Assembly (NCBI GenBank): GCA_023265355.1
Contig: JAHFTZ010000156.1
Coordinates: 1-6,199 of the forward strand
Length of the DNA stretch: 6,199 nt
Source: Terriglobus sp.
Lineage (GTDB): Bacteria > Acidobacteriota > Terriglobia > Terriglobales > Acidobacteriaceae
Reading direction: 5' to 3'
The translations under genes and the position numbers were made by a program. How positions within the stretch are numbered: the first letter of the stretch is position 1; every line of letters starts with the position of its first letter. The notes under the pieces were generated by a model. It was not told the origin of the DNA, did not search any database, and saw only the letters and a list, made by a program, of their open reading frames with translations. This document shows positions 1 to 5,347 of the stretch, piece by piece.

Positions 1-959
1 ATGGCGCGGGCCATGGTGGTGGCAATCTCTGCGTGGCCGTCGAAGCGGATGCGGGGCTTGGCGTGCGTGGGATCGGGCGCGCGGAAGGTGGGCGGTTTGC
101 CAACGTCGTGCAGAAGGGCGGCCCATCCCAGTTCCATGGAGCATCCTGCCTGCAGCTTTTCCAGCAACAGAAGCGTATGCACCCAGACGTCGCCTTCTGG
201 ATGAAACTGCGGCGGCTGTTGCACGCCCTTCATCTTTGCTACTTCGGGAAGAACCTCCTGCAGCAGGCCGGTTTCGTCAAGCAGTTCAAAGGCGCGCCGT
301 GCGTGTCCTTCCGTCAACATGCGCGTCAGTTCGTCGCGGACGCGCTCGTTGCTGACCTGGCCGATGGTGGAGGCCTGTGCCTGGATCGCCTGCAGCGTGC
401 GTGGTTCGAGGGTGAAGCCGAAGCGCGCTGCGAACCGCACGGCGCGCAGCATGCGGAGCTTGTCCTCTTCGAAACGGACCTGCGGTGTGCCGATGGCGCT
501 GAGGATTTTGGCTTCGAGATCGTCGCGTCCGCCGACGAAATCCAGCACCTCGCCCGATACGGGGTCCATCATCATGCCGTTGATGGTGAAGTCGCGCCGC
601 AGTACGTCGACCTGCGGCGTGTCGGCGTAGCGTACCTCGGTGGGACGGCGTCCGTCTTCGTAGGCTCCGTCGGCTCGAAAGGTTGCCACCTCGGTTTGCG
701 AGCCGTCGTCGTCGCAGACGATCACCACGCCGAAGTGCGCGCCGACGGGGAAGGTCCGGCGGAAGAGTTTTATCACGGCATCGGGACGCGCGTTCGTGGC
801 GACGTCGTAGTCCTTGGGATCGTGGCCCATGAGGAGATCGCGCACGCATCCTCCGACAAAATAGGCGAGGAACCCTGCCCCACGCAGCCTCTCGACGACA
901 CGCAGAGCGGCTTTCTGCTGACTTGCTGACTCGCTGACCTGCTGACTTACTGTACTCAT
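1..959 (-). CDS. cca: CCA tRNA nucleotidyltransferase / poly(A) polymerase family protein with HD domain (3' end outside window)
   Basis: The 319 visible residues form a class II nucleotidyltransferase of the CCA-adding/poly(A) polymerase family, which completes or repairs the 3' CCA of tRNAs or adds A tails to RNA. Visible in order: VGGCVRD (35-41), the metal-binding DYD (50-52), EVATFR with the third carboxylate (90-95), RRDFTING (121-128), the nucleotide-selecting segment FEEDKLRMLRAVRF (163-176), and NERVRDEL (204-211). An HD phosphohydrolase domain follows, with HPEGD (253-257), HDVGKP (284-289) and GH (308-309). The C-terminus lies beyond position 1. I chose ATG 957-959 because no other ATG precedes the VGGCVRD motif; a GTG three codons upstream is possible. 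Residues 4-15 are encoded by an 8-bp tandem repeat and are Ser/Gln-rich, unlike the rest. No strong Shine-Dalgarno is seen. The family call is firm, but CCA-adding, A-adding and poly(A) activities cannot be separated from sequence alone. Confidence 0.93.
   Translation of the reverse strand, partial: MSTVSQQVSESASQQKAALRVVERLRGAGFLAYFVGGCVRDLLMGHDPKDYDVATNARPDAVIKLFRRTFPVGAHFGVVIVCDDDGSQTEVATFRADGAYEDGRRPTEVRYADTPQVDVLRRDFTINGMMMDPVSGEVLDFVGGRDDLEAKILSAIGTPQVRFEEDKLRMLRAVRFAARFGFTLEPRTLQAIQAQASTIGQVSNERVRDELTRMLTEGHARRAFELLDETGLLQEVLPEVAKMKGVQQPPQFHPEGDVWVHTLLLLEKLQAGCSMELGWAALLHDVGKPPTFRAPDPTHAKPRIRFDGHAEIATTMARA
917..948. repeat. Four tandem copies of an 8-bp unit
   Basis: Four contiguous 8-mers lie at 917-924, 925-932, 933-940 and 941-948: GCTGACTT, GCTGACTC, GCTGACCT, GCTGACTT. 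They share GCTGAC and differ only in the last two bases. The array lies within codons 4-15 of the minus-strand nucleotidyltransferase gene and 33-64 bp upstream of the tsaD start. The unit is not a multiple of three, so gain or loss of a copy would change the reading frame of the nucleotidyltransferase gene. Confidence 0.9.
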
Positions 960-980
960 TCCGTCCACTACTATAGTCAG
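960..980. promoter_or_regulatory. 21-bp divergent intergenic region with palindromic -10-like ACTATAGT
   Basis: Only 21 bp separate the nucleotidyltransferase start (959, minus) from the tsaD start (981, plus). It contains the perfect 8-bp palindrome ACTATAGT (970-977), so TATAGT, 5 of 6 matches to a -10 box, reads on both strands. On the minus strand it would give a start near 963 and a 4-nt leader. On the plus strand it would start transcription just inside tsaD, so it fits tsaD poorly. No convincing -35 box is found on either strand. No Shine-Dalgarno precedes either gene. Promoter function is inferred from layout only. Confidence 0.35.
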
Positions 981-2099
981 ATGCGCCCCGGCGGACTCAT
1001 TCTCGGCATTGAAAGCTCTTGCGACGAGACTGCGGCGTCCGTGGTGCGCGGCGGCAGGGAAGTGCTTTCCAATGTCGTGGCTTCGCAGATGCAGATGCAT
1101 GCGCTTTATGGCGGCGTCGTGCCGGAGCTGGCGTCGCGGGAGCATCTTCGCAACATCACACCGGTGGTCCGGGAGGCCATGGCCAAGGCTGGGGTTGCAT
1201 ACGCGGATTTAGATGCGATTGCCGTCACCTCCGGGCCGGGGCTGGCGGGCGCTCTGTTGGTGGGTATCTCCTTTGCGAAGTCGCTCGCTTTCGCGCTCGA
1301 CAAGCCGCTGGTGGCGGTCAACCATCTCGAAGGCCACATCCACGCCGTGCTTATGCAGCAGATCGGCGAGTCGGAGGGCGCGGAGCGCGTGCTGGCGCTG
1401 GTAGTTTCGGGCGGCCACACGCATCTGTATCTGGCTGAGCAGCGCGGCGGCATCTGGCATTATCGCAACGTGGGCCGAACGGTGGACGATGCGGCGGGCG
1501 AGGCCTATGATAAGGTGGCGAAGCTTCTTGGGCTGGGTTACCCCGGTGGGCCGTGGATCGACACGCTTGCGCTTCACGGGAACTCGAAGGCCGTGCCGTT
1601 TCGATTTGCAGAGATCAAGCATCGTGGGGCCGATCCGGACGCCGAGCCTACCTTCGATTTTTCTTTCTCCGGGATCAAGACTGCCGTCCTGCGGTACGTC
1701 GAGACCCATGGGATGAAGCCTGCCATCGACGCGCGTCGGGCCGAGTTCGCTCACCTGAAGCCAGCGGAGGCTGCGTCGCGCCTGGACGAGCAGACGCTCG
1801 ATCTGCTGGCGAGCTTTCAGAACGCCGTCGTAGGCAATCTGGTGAAGCAGGCGCTGCGGGCAGCGGATCATTTTGGCGTGCGGACGATTCTGATTTCGGG
1901 AGGGGTCGCGGCGAATCGCGAGCTTCGCTCCACGATGACGTCGGTCGCTGCGGAAAAGGGCATCGCCGTACACTTCCCAGAACTTGCCCTCTCCACGGAT
2001 AACGCGGCGATGATTGCGGCAGCGGCGTGGCCACGCTTTGTTGCGGGCGATTTTGCGGCTTCCGGGTTGAATGCCGCGCCGCAGCAGCGTCTCGGATAG
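981..2099 (+). CDS. tsaD: tRNA N6-adenosine threonylcarbamoyltransferase TsaD
   Basis: TsaD (Kae1/Gcp/YgjD family, ASKHA fold) transfers the threonylcarbamoyl group made by TsaC/TsaC2 to A37 of ANN-decoding tRNAs, working in the cytoplasm with TsaB and TsaE. The 372-residue protein is complete, a little longer than the roughly 340 residues usual for the family. Visible motifs are GIESSCDET (9-17), the metal-binding NHLEGH (114-119, H115 and H119), VVSGGHTHLYL (141-151), GRTVDDAAGEAYDK (165-178), FSFSGIKT (227-234), SGGVAANRELR (306-316) and STDNAAMIA (338-346) with the third metal ligand D340. Insert-like residues 245-272 probably account for the extra length. The ATG at 981 places GIESSCDET close to the N-terminus, as is normal, but no Shine-Dalgarno precedes it, so a short-leader or leaderless mRNA is possible. 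It heads a rightward cluster with cysS 107 bp downstream. Confidence 0.98.
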   Translation: MRPGGLILGIESSCDETAASVVRGGREVLSNVVASQMQMHALYGGVVPELASREHLRNITPVVREAMAKAGVAYADLDAIAVTSGPGLAGALLVGISFAKSLAFALDKPLVAVNHLEGHIHAVLMQQIGESEGAERVLALVVSGGHTHLYLAEQRGGIWHYRNVGRTVDDAAGEAYDKVAKLLGLGYPGGPWIDTLALHGNSKAVPFRFAEIKHRGADPDAEPTFDFSFSGIKTAVLRYVETHGMKPAIDARRAEFAHLKPAEAASRLDEQTLDLLASFQNAVVGNLVKQALRAADHFGVRTILISGGVAANRELRSTMTSVAAEKGIAVHFPELALSTDNAAMIAAAAWPRFVAGDFAASGLNAAPQQRLG

Positions 2100-2206
2100 T
2101 TTTCGTGGGCTAAAATCACCAATAGGCACAGTACTGCGGCGGCAACGATCTTTTTGCAGGGAAACCTTCCGGCACGCGCGCAAGTCTTGAGGGTAAGCAA
2201 CACCGG
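2100..2206 (+). promoter_or_regulatory. tsaD-cysS intergenic region with possible -10 box
   Basis: The 107-bp gap contains TAAAAT at 2111-2116 (5 of 6 matches to a -10 consensus) without a recognisable -35, which would give a leader of roughly 80 nt for cysS. A GAGGG (2189-2193) lies 13 nt before the cysS ATG, too far for an ideal Shine-Dalgarno. I see no intrinsic terminator after tsaD, so read-through from tsaD is also possible. Confidence 0.25.
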
Positions 2207-3685
2207 ATGGCAATCGACCTCTTCAACACCCTGGGCGGCCGCGTGGAAGCGCTTGTGCCGCAGCACGACAACGAACTGCGCATGTACTGTTGCGGTCCGA
2301 CCGTCTACGACTACGGCCACATCGGCAACTTCCGCACCTTTCTGCACGTCGACGTTCTTCGCCGCTTCGCCGCCCTGAAGGGTATGAAGCTGAAGCACGT
2401 GATGAACGTAACCGACGTAGATGACAAGATCATCCGCAACGCCGCTGCGGCCAACATGCCCATTGGCGAGTACACGGCCAAGTTTGAGCGCGCGTTTTTT
2501 GAAGATATGGACGCCCTCGGCGTGCAGCGCCCGGAGATCATCGCGCGTGCGACGGAGAACATCGGCGACATGGTGACGCTGATTGAGAAGCTCGCCTCCG
2601 AGGACATTGCGTACAAGACGGAAGACGGCTCCTGGTACTTCCGGATTGCACGTTTTCCGGATTATGGAAAGCTCTCTAAAAAAGATTTTGACGGAATCGA
2701 AGACGGCGCGCGCGTCGATGTGGACGAGTACGAGAAGGACGCAGCCCGCGACTTCGCTCTCTGGAAGGCCGTGAAACCGAACGAGCATAGCTGGGATACG
2801 TCGCTCGGCGTCGGTCGCCCGGGCTGGCATATCGAGTGCTCCGCCATGGCGATGAAACATCTCGGACCGACCTTCGATCTGCATGCTGGTGGCGAAGATC
2901 TGACGTTTCCGCACCATGAGAACGAGATTGCGCAGTCCGAAGCGGCTTCACACGTGCCGCTGGCAAAGCACTGGTTTCACGTCCGTTTTCTTCTGGTCGA
3001 AGGCAAGAAGATGTCGAAGTCGGAGGGGAACTTCTATACCCTCCGCGACCTTCTGCTGAAGGGCTATCGCGCCTCCGCGATTCGTTTCCTGCTGCTTTCG
3101 GTGCCATATCGCCACCAGATGAACTTCACCTTTGAGGGGCTGACGGAGTCAGCCAACGCCATCGACCGTCTGCGTACCTTCGCGCGGCGTCTGGACAAGA
3201 CCGAGTTTGCCGCCGGAGAAGATGCCGGTCTCGCTGCGCTTACGGTAGAAAAACAGCGTCTCTTCGACGCGGCCCTTTCGAATGACCTGAACACGGCAGA
3301 GGCCCGCGCCGCGATCTTCGACCTGGTGCGCGCCGCCAACTCCGCCGCGGATACCGGCACTCTCCTCGCTGGAAACGTGGCCTCGATCCGCGATCTCCTT
3401 GCCCGCTTCGACTCCGTCTTCGATGTCCTGACCGATCGCGATCAGCGTGTGACGCGCGATGCCCTGGCATGGGCCGAAGCCGAGGGTCGCCTGGGCGAAG
3501 CCGCTCCGGAACTTGTCGCCTCCTCAAGTTTTTCGGAAGAGGAGATCCAGAAGCTGGTGGACGAGCGCACCCTCGCCAAGAAGCAGCGGAACTTCGCCCG
3601 CGCCGACGCGATCCGCAAGGAACTCGCCGAAAAGGGCATTCTGATCGAGGACGGCAAAGACGGCGTCTCCTGGAAGCGGAAGTAG
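2207..3685 (+). CDS. cysS: Cysteinyl-tRNA synthetase CysRS
   Basis: A class I aminoacyl-tRNA synthetase that activates cysteine with ATP and charges tRNA-Cys in the cytoplasm. The 492-residue protein is full length. Visible are MYCCGPTVYD (27-35, with the zinc ligand C29), the ATP-binding HIGN variant of the HIGH motif (38-41), GWHIECSAM (206-214, zinc ligand C211), the block from HAGGEDLTFPHHENE (226-240, zinc ligands H236 and E240) and the KMSKS loop (268-272). The anticodon-binding helical domain follows, ending in KQRNFARADAIRKEL (459-473) and a short GVSWKRK tail (486-492). Asparagine in the fourth HIGH position also occurs in other bacterial CysRS. The start is the only in-frame ATG before LFNTL, a usual beginning. 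The Shine-Dalgarno is weak and distant. The HIT gene follows after 3 bp, suggesting a cysS-HIT operon, possibly with tsaD. Confidence 0.98.
   Translation: MAIDLFNTLGGRVEALVPQHDNELRMYCCGPTVYDYGHIGNFRTFLHVDVLRRFAALKGMKLKHVMNVTDVDDKIIRNAAAANMPIGEYTAKFERAFFEDMDALGVQRPEIIARATENIGDMVTLIEKLASEDIAYKTEDGSWYFRIARFPDYGKLSKKDFDGIEDGARVDVDEYEKDAARDFALWKAVKPNEHSWDTSLGVGRPGWHIECSAMAMKHLGPTFDLHAGGEDLTFPHHENEIAQSEAASHVPLAKHWFHVRFLLVEGKKMSKSEGNFYTLRDLLLKGYRASAIRFLLLSVPYRHQMNFTFEGLTESANAIDRLRTFARRLDKTEFAAGEDAGLAALTVEKQRLFDAALSNDLNTAEARAAIFDLVRAANSAADTGTLLAGNVASIRDLLARFDSVFDVLTDRDQRVTRDALAWAEAEGRLGEAAPELVASSSFSEEEIQKLVDERTLAKKQRNFARADAIRKELAEKGILIEDGKDGVSWKRK
3678..3682 (+). promoter_or_regulatory. Shine-Dalgarno of the HIT gene inside the cysS 3' end
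   Basis: GGAAG lies in the last codons of cysS, 6 nt before the ATG at 3689 and ending right before the cysS stop codon (3683-3685). This layout fits translational coupling and supports the chosen HIT start. Confidence 0.6.
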
Positions 3686-3688
3686 GTC

Positions 3689-4258
3689 ATGGACAGGCTC
3701 TGGACGCCGTGGCGGTACGCGTACATTACGGACAGCGGACCGGCCGGACGGAAGGGTGTTCCAGGGACTCTGGCGGCCTGGCCCGGAGACTGTGGCTGCG
3801 TCTTCTGCAACCTGATCGCCTCCGCCAACTGGGCGATTGAGCAGGGCCTGGCCCCCGAAGATGCCGAGGCCCCCGGCCACATCCTGCTCCGCGCGGAGTT
3901 TTGCTATCTTGTCCTGAACGCCTTTCCTTACAGCAGCGGCCACCTGATGGTGATTCCGTACCAGCATCTGCAGTCGTTGGCGGCGCTTCCCGTCGCGGCG
4001 GCAGAGGAGATGATACGCCTGACGCAGAGGGCGGAGACGGCGCTCCGAGCGACTTACCATCCGAATGGCATCAATCTTGGTATGAACCTGGGGGAGGCAG
4101 CCGGTGCGGGCGTGGCGGAACATATCCACATGCACGTACTTCCACGCTGGGTAGGGGATTCAAACTTCATGTCCGTCATCGCGGAGACGCGCGTTCTTCC
4201 CGAGACGCTGGACATCACCTGGAAGCGCCTGCGGCGGGCAATCGCCGACACCAGGTAG
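3689..4258 (+). CDS. HIT-family protein, Ap4A phosphorylase/hydrolase-like
   Basis: A 189-residue histidine-triad nucleotide-binding protein. The opening MDRLWTPWRYAYI (1-13) and a following CxxC (C37, C40) resemble the longer bacterial HIT proteins typified by Mycobacterium tuberculosis Rv2613c, an Ap4A phosphorylase. The fold signature is seen in NAFPYSSGHLMVIPYQH (77-93), GINLGMNLGEAAGAG (127-141) and the catalytic triad in EHIHMHVLPRW (144-154), with H145, H147 and H149. H147 or H149 would be the nucleophile region that forms the nucleotidyl intermediate. The likely substrates are dinucleoside polyphosphates such as Ap4A, a by-product of aminoacyl-tRNA synthetases. This makes its position 3 bp after cysS sensible, though the link is an inference. 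Phosphorylase and hydrolase cannot be told apart here. The gene has a GGAAG Shine-Dalgarno at 6 nt spacing. No plus-strand terminator follows directly. Confidence 0.92.
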   Translation: MDRLWTPWRYAYITDSGPAGRKGVPGTLAAWPGDCGCVFCNLIASANWAIEQGLAPEDAEAPGHILLRAEFCYLVLNAFPYSSGHLMVIPYQHLQSLAALPVAAAEEMIRLTQRAETALRATYHPNGINLGMNLGEAAGAGVAEHIHMHVLPRWVGDSNFMSVIAETRVLPETLDITWKRLRRAIADTR

Positions 4259-4290
4259 GTAAAAAGGGGGACAACTTTACCCCCCAAAAG
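4259..4290 (-). terminator. Overlapping inverted repeats, terminator-like on the minus strand
   Basis: Right after the HIT stop codon, two alternative inverted repeats overlap. GGTAAA (4259-4264) pairs with TTTACC (4276-4281), and GGGGG (4266-4270) pairs with CCCCC (within 4280-4285). Read on the minus strand, the second is a G5/C5 stem with a 9-10 nt loop followed by TTTTT, a plausible intrinsic terminator. On the plus strand it is followed by CAAAAG and lacks a U tract, so it is not a good terminator for the HIT gene. No known minus-strand gene ends nearby. A dispersed intergenic repeat is the main alternative. Confidence 0.4.
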
Positions 4291-4303
4291 TGCCATCCTA
4301 TTG

Positions 4304-4332
4304 CTCAGTGGCTGGGAACTGAGACTTCAGCC
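4304..4332 (+). other. Hairpin with possible pseudoknot in the leader of the small gene
   Basis: CTCAGT (4304-4309) pairs perfectly with ACTGAG (4318-4323) around the 8-nt loop GGCTGGGA. The loop bases GGCTG (4310-4314) are complementary to CAGCC (4328-4332), so an H-type pseudoknot, or two mutually exclusive hairpins, could form. A strict pseudoknot would need the top pair of the first stem to open to leave a connecting base. A separate perfect 10-bp palindrome, ATCAATTGAT, lies at 4347-4356. I recognise no riboswitch class. Nothing else in 4259-4407 looks coding, and no strong promoter is visible there. Confidence 0.25.
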
Positions 4333-4407
4333 GCGCCCGAAGCACAATCAATTGATGACTCGCGCTGTCGGGGAAGATCTACCTCTCGTTATGCGTTCCA
4401 TGATGCT

Positions 4408-4412
4408 AGGAG
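4408..4412 (+). promoter_or_regulatory. Strong Shine-Dalgarno of the small gene
   Basis: AGGAG sits 6 nt before the ATG at 4419, the best ribosome binding site in the window. It decides in favour of this frame over an overlapping open frame that begins at 4301. Confidence 0.75.
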
Positions 4413-4418
4413 CACCAC

Positions 4419-4661
4419 ATGCGGAAAATAAAGCGGAACTCAGAATTCGCCCAGACAAACGCTCCCGGGGTAGCGATGCCTGCTGCCTCACTCAAGCCAT
4501 TCAATCTTTTGGCTATTGCTCAGATGGAAGGCGAAGACGCCCACATCACCGGTATGACCCGGTCTTTGGGACGTCGTTTGCTTGGACTCAACATGCCAGC
4601 CCAGCGTATGCCGACGCAGCGCCTGAGCGGCTCCATGACTCTCAACCAACGCATTGCTTAG
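4419..4661 (+). CDS. Small basic protein of unknown function, 80 residues
   Basis: I do not recognise this protein. Translation support is good: AGGAG at 6 nt spacing upstream, and a strong intrinsic terminator starting 20 nt after the stop. It has 11 Arg/Lys against 4 Asp/Glu, 7 Met, and no Cys, Trp or Tyr. The first part, KIKRNSEF (3-10), is polar. A mildly hydrophobic stretch SLKPFNLLAIAQM (24-36) follows, then a short acidic EGED (37-40). The end (46-80) is rich in Met, Arg, Gln and Leu, beginning MTRSLGRRLLGLNMP. There is no signal peptide, transmembrane helix or metal-binding Cys cluster. By hand count the gene is about 56% GC, slightly below its neighbours. It could be a small nucleic-acid- or ribosome-associated protein by charge alone, but that is a guess. 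The transcript could also act as an RNA. It could be the last gene of the cysS-HIT transcript or be transcribed alone. Confidence 0.6.
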   Translation: MRKIKRNSEFAQTNAPGVAMPAASLKPFNLLAIAQMEGEDAHITGMTRSLGRRLLGLNMPAQRMPTQRLSGSMTLNQRIA

Positions 4662-4681
4662 CGGATTCCCCATAACGAAAT

Positions 4682-4714
4682 GAGCCTCGGCCTCGGCCGA
4701 GGCTCTTTGTTTTT
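4682..4714 (+). terminator. Strong intrinsic terminator
   Basis: GAGCCTCGG (4682-4690) pairs perfectly with CCGAGGCTC (4697-4705) around the 6-nt loop CCTCGG, followed by TTTGTTTTT (4706-4714). It ends the small gene, and any read-through from cysS-HIT. The T tract overlaps the stop codon of the convergent minus-strand gene at 4713-4715. Read on the minus strand the hairpin is followed only by ATTTCGTT, so termination in that direction should be weaker. Confidence 0.9.
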
Positions 4715-5249
4715 AATGCGTTGGTGGTGTCTTGATGGGGACTCCACCGCGCAGATCTCCTTCACCCGCTCCGGAGACGCGTGTCGCTTCAAAGTTGATC
4801 AACTTCCAGCCTCCGGTTGGGATGCGGCGATAGACGCGCGTATAGCGATACTTTCCAGCCAGTTCAATGCCTTCCATGGTTGCCTCGATCTCAGCCAGGG
4901 TGACGACGATGGCCGTGTCGTCATGCAGACGTGTCTTTGACTCTTCCACGTCGATTTTTCTAAAGACGTACCGGCCAGCCGAGACGCGCTTCAGGTACTG
5001 GGCTTTGTCTGTGAGCGTTCCATTCGCTGAAACGCCAAGAAAATCATCGGCAAGGATCGGCGACATGGCAGCCGCATCTCCATGCATCAGAGCGGCGTTC
5101 CATTGGCTTTCCAATGCCTGGATGGCCCTGGTGTCGCTCTTCTTACGACCGCCTTTTCCATGGGTCAGAAGCGCGTGCGCCGGTACGGCGATCAGCAGCA
5201 TGGCTGCTGCCGCGGTAAGCCATGCTCGTCGATGAAAAAACCTTGCCAT
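4713..5249 (-). CDS. Exported NTF2-like (DUF4440/SnoaL-like) protein
   Basis: A 178-residue protein with an N-terminal Sec signal peptide: basic ARFFHRR (2-8), hydrophobic AWLTAAAAMLLIAV (9-22) and a likely cleavage after AHA (24-26). The mature part, after a Lys/Gly-rich linker, is one NTF2-like domain of the DUF4440 type. Visible are IQALESQWNAALMHGDAAAM (43-62), ILADDFLGVSANG (65-77), DKAQYLKRV (81-89), ATMEGIELAGKYRYTRVYRR (123-142) and GGWKLINFEATRV (146-158). Such domains form small cone-shaped dimers that bind ligands or act as enzymes. Catalytic residues cannot be assigned, so no reaction is proposed. The frame is open to an upstream ATG at 5303, but I prefer 5249. There the signal peptide starts normally, and the region upstream holds a promoter-like sequence. 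The Shine-Dalgarno is poor, which matches a very short leader. Confidence 0.85.
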   Translation of the reverse strand: MARFFHRRAWLTAAAAMLLIAVPAHALLTHGKGGRKKSDTRAIQALESQWNAALMHGDAAAMSPILADDFLGVSANGTLTDKAQYLKRVSAGRYVFRKIDVEESKTRLHDDTAIVVTLAEIEATMEGIELAGKYRYTRVYRRIPTGGWKLINFEATRVSGAGEGDLRGGVPIKTPPTH

Positions 5250-5250
5250 C

Positions 5251-5265
5251 AGTATCCGGGATACT
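5251..5265. promoter_or_regulatory. Perfect 15-bp palindrome, candidate operator
   Basis: AGTATCC (5251-5257), a single central G (5258) and GGATACT (5259-5265) form a perfect dyad. It overlaps most of the candidate -10 box and the predicted transcription start, and ends one base before the chosen ATG of the DUF4440 gene. That is a classic repressor-binding position. As RNA it could also fold near the start codon, but the one-base centre makes a tight hairpin unfavourable. Confidence 0.5.
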
Positions 5266-5290
5266 AGCGAAGCAAAAGTGCTCTCGTCAA
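5261..5290 (-). promoter_or_regulatory. Candidate sigma-70-type promoter for the DUF4440 gene
   Basis: On the minus strand TTGACG (5290-5285, 5 of 6 matches to the -35 consensus) is followed after 18 bp by TAGTAT (5266-5261, 4 of 6 matches to the -10). The expected start lies near 5254, about 5 nt before the ATG at 5249, so the mRNA would be almost leaderless. The site lies in the 98-bp gap behind the monooxygenase-fold gene, so the DUF4440 gene may have its own promoter rather than depend on purA transcription. Confidence 0.5.
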
Positions 5291-5347
5291 AATCGTAGAA
5301 CATCTCTGGGATTAAGATGCCCTTTCGGCGCTTGGAAGCGGCCTGCT

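Noticed and set aside
33..929. Long plus-strand open frame of 298 codons opposite the nucleotidyltransferase gene
   Set aside because: It is antisense to a gene with all family motifs in order, and its own translation resembles no known family; long antisense frames are common at this GC content.
2100..2206. T-box riboswitch upstream of cysS
   Set aside because: The gap is only 107 bp, without the T-box sequence, a specifier hairpin or a terminator/antiterminator pair.
1209..2213. Minus-strand open frame of 334 codons across tsaD
   Set aside because: It is Arg/Pro-rich, without recognisable motifs, and fully opposite the well-supported tsaD.
1868..2917. Minus-strand open frame of 349 codons across the tsaD end and cysS
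   Set aside because: It spans two real plus-strand genes and their gap, and has no recognisable domain.
4301..4675. Plus-strand open frame of 124 codons overlapping the small gene
   Set aside because: It has no Shine-Dalgarno, while the frame starting at 4419 has AGGAG at ideal spacing; its composition is Arg/Pro/His-rich, like an out-of-frame translation.
5250..5303. 18-residue N-terminal extension of the DUF4440 protein
   Set aside because: It would bury the signal peptide's basic start inside the protein and translate the promoter-like region.
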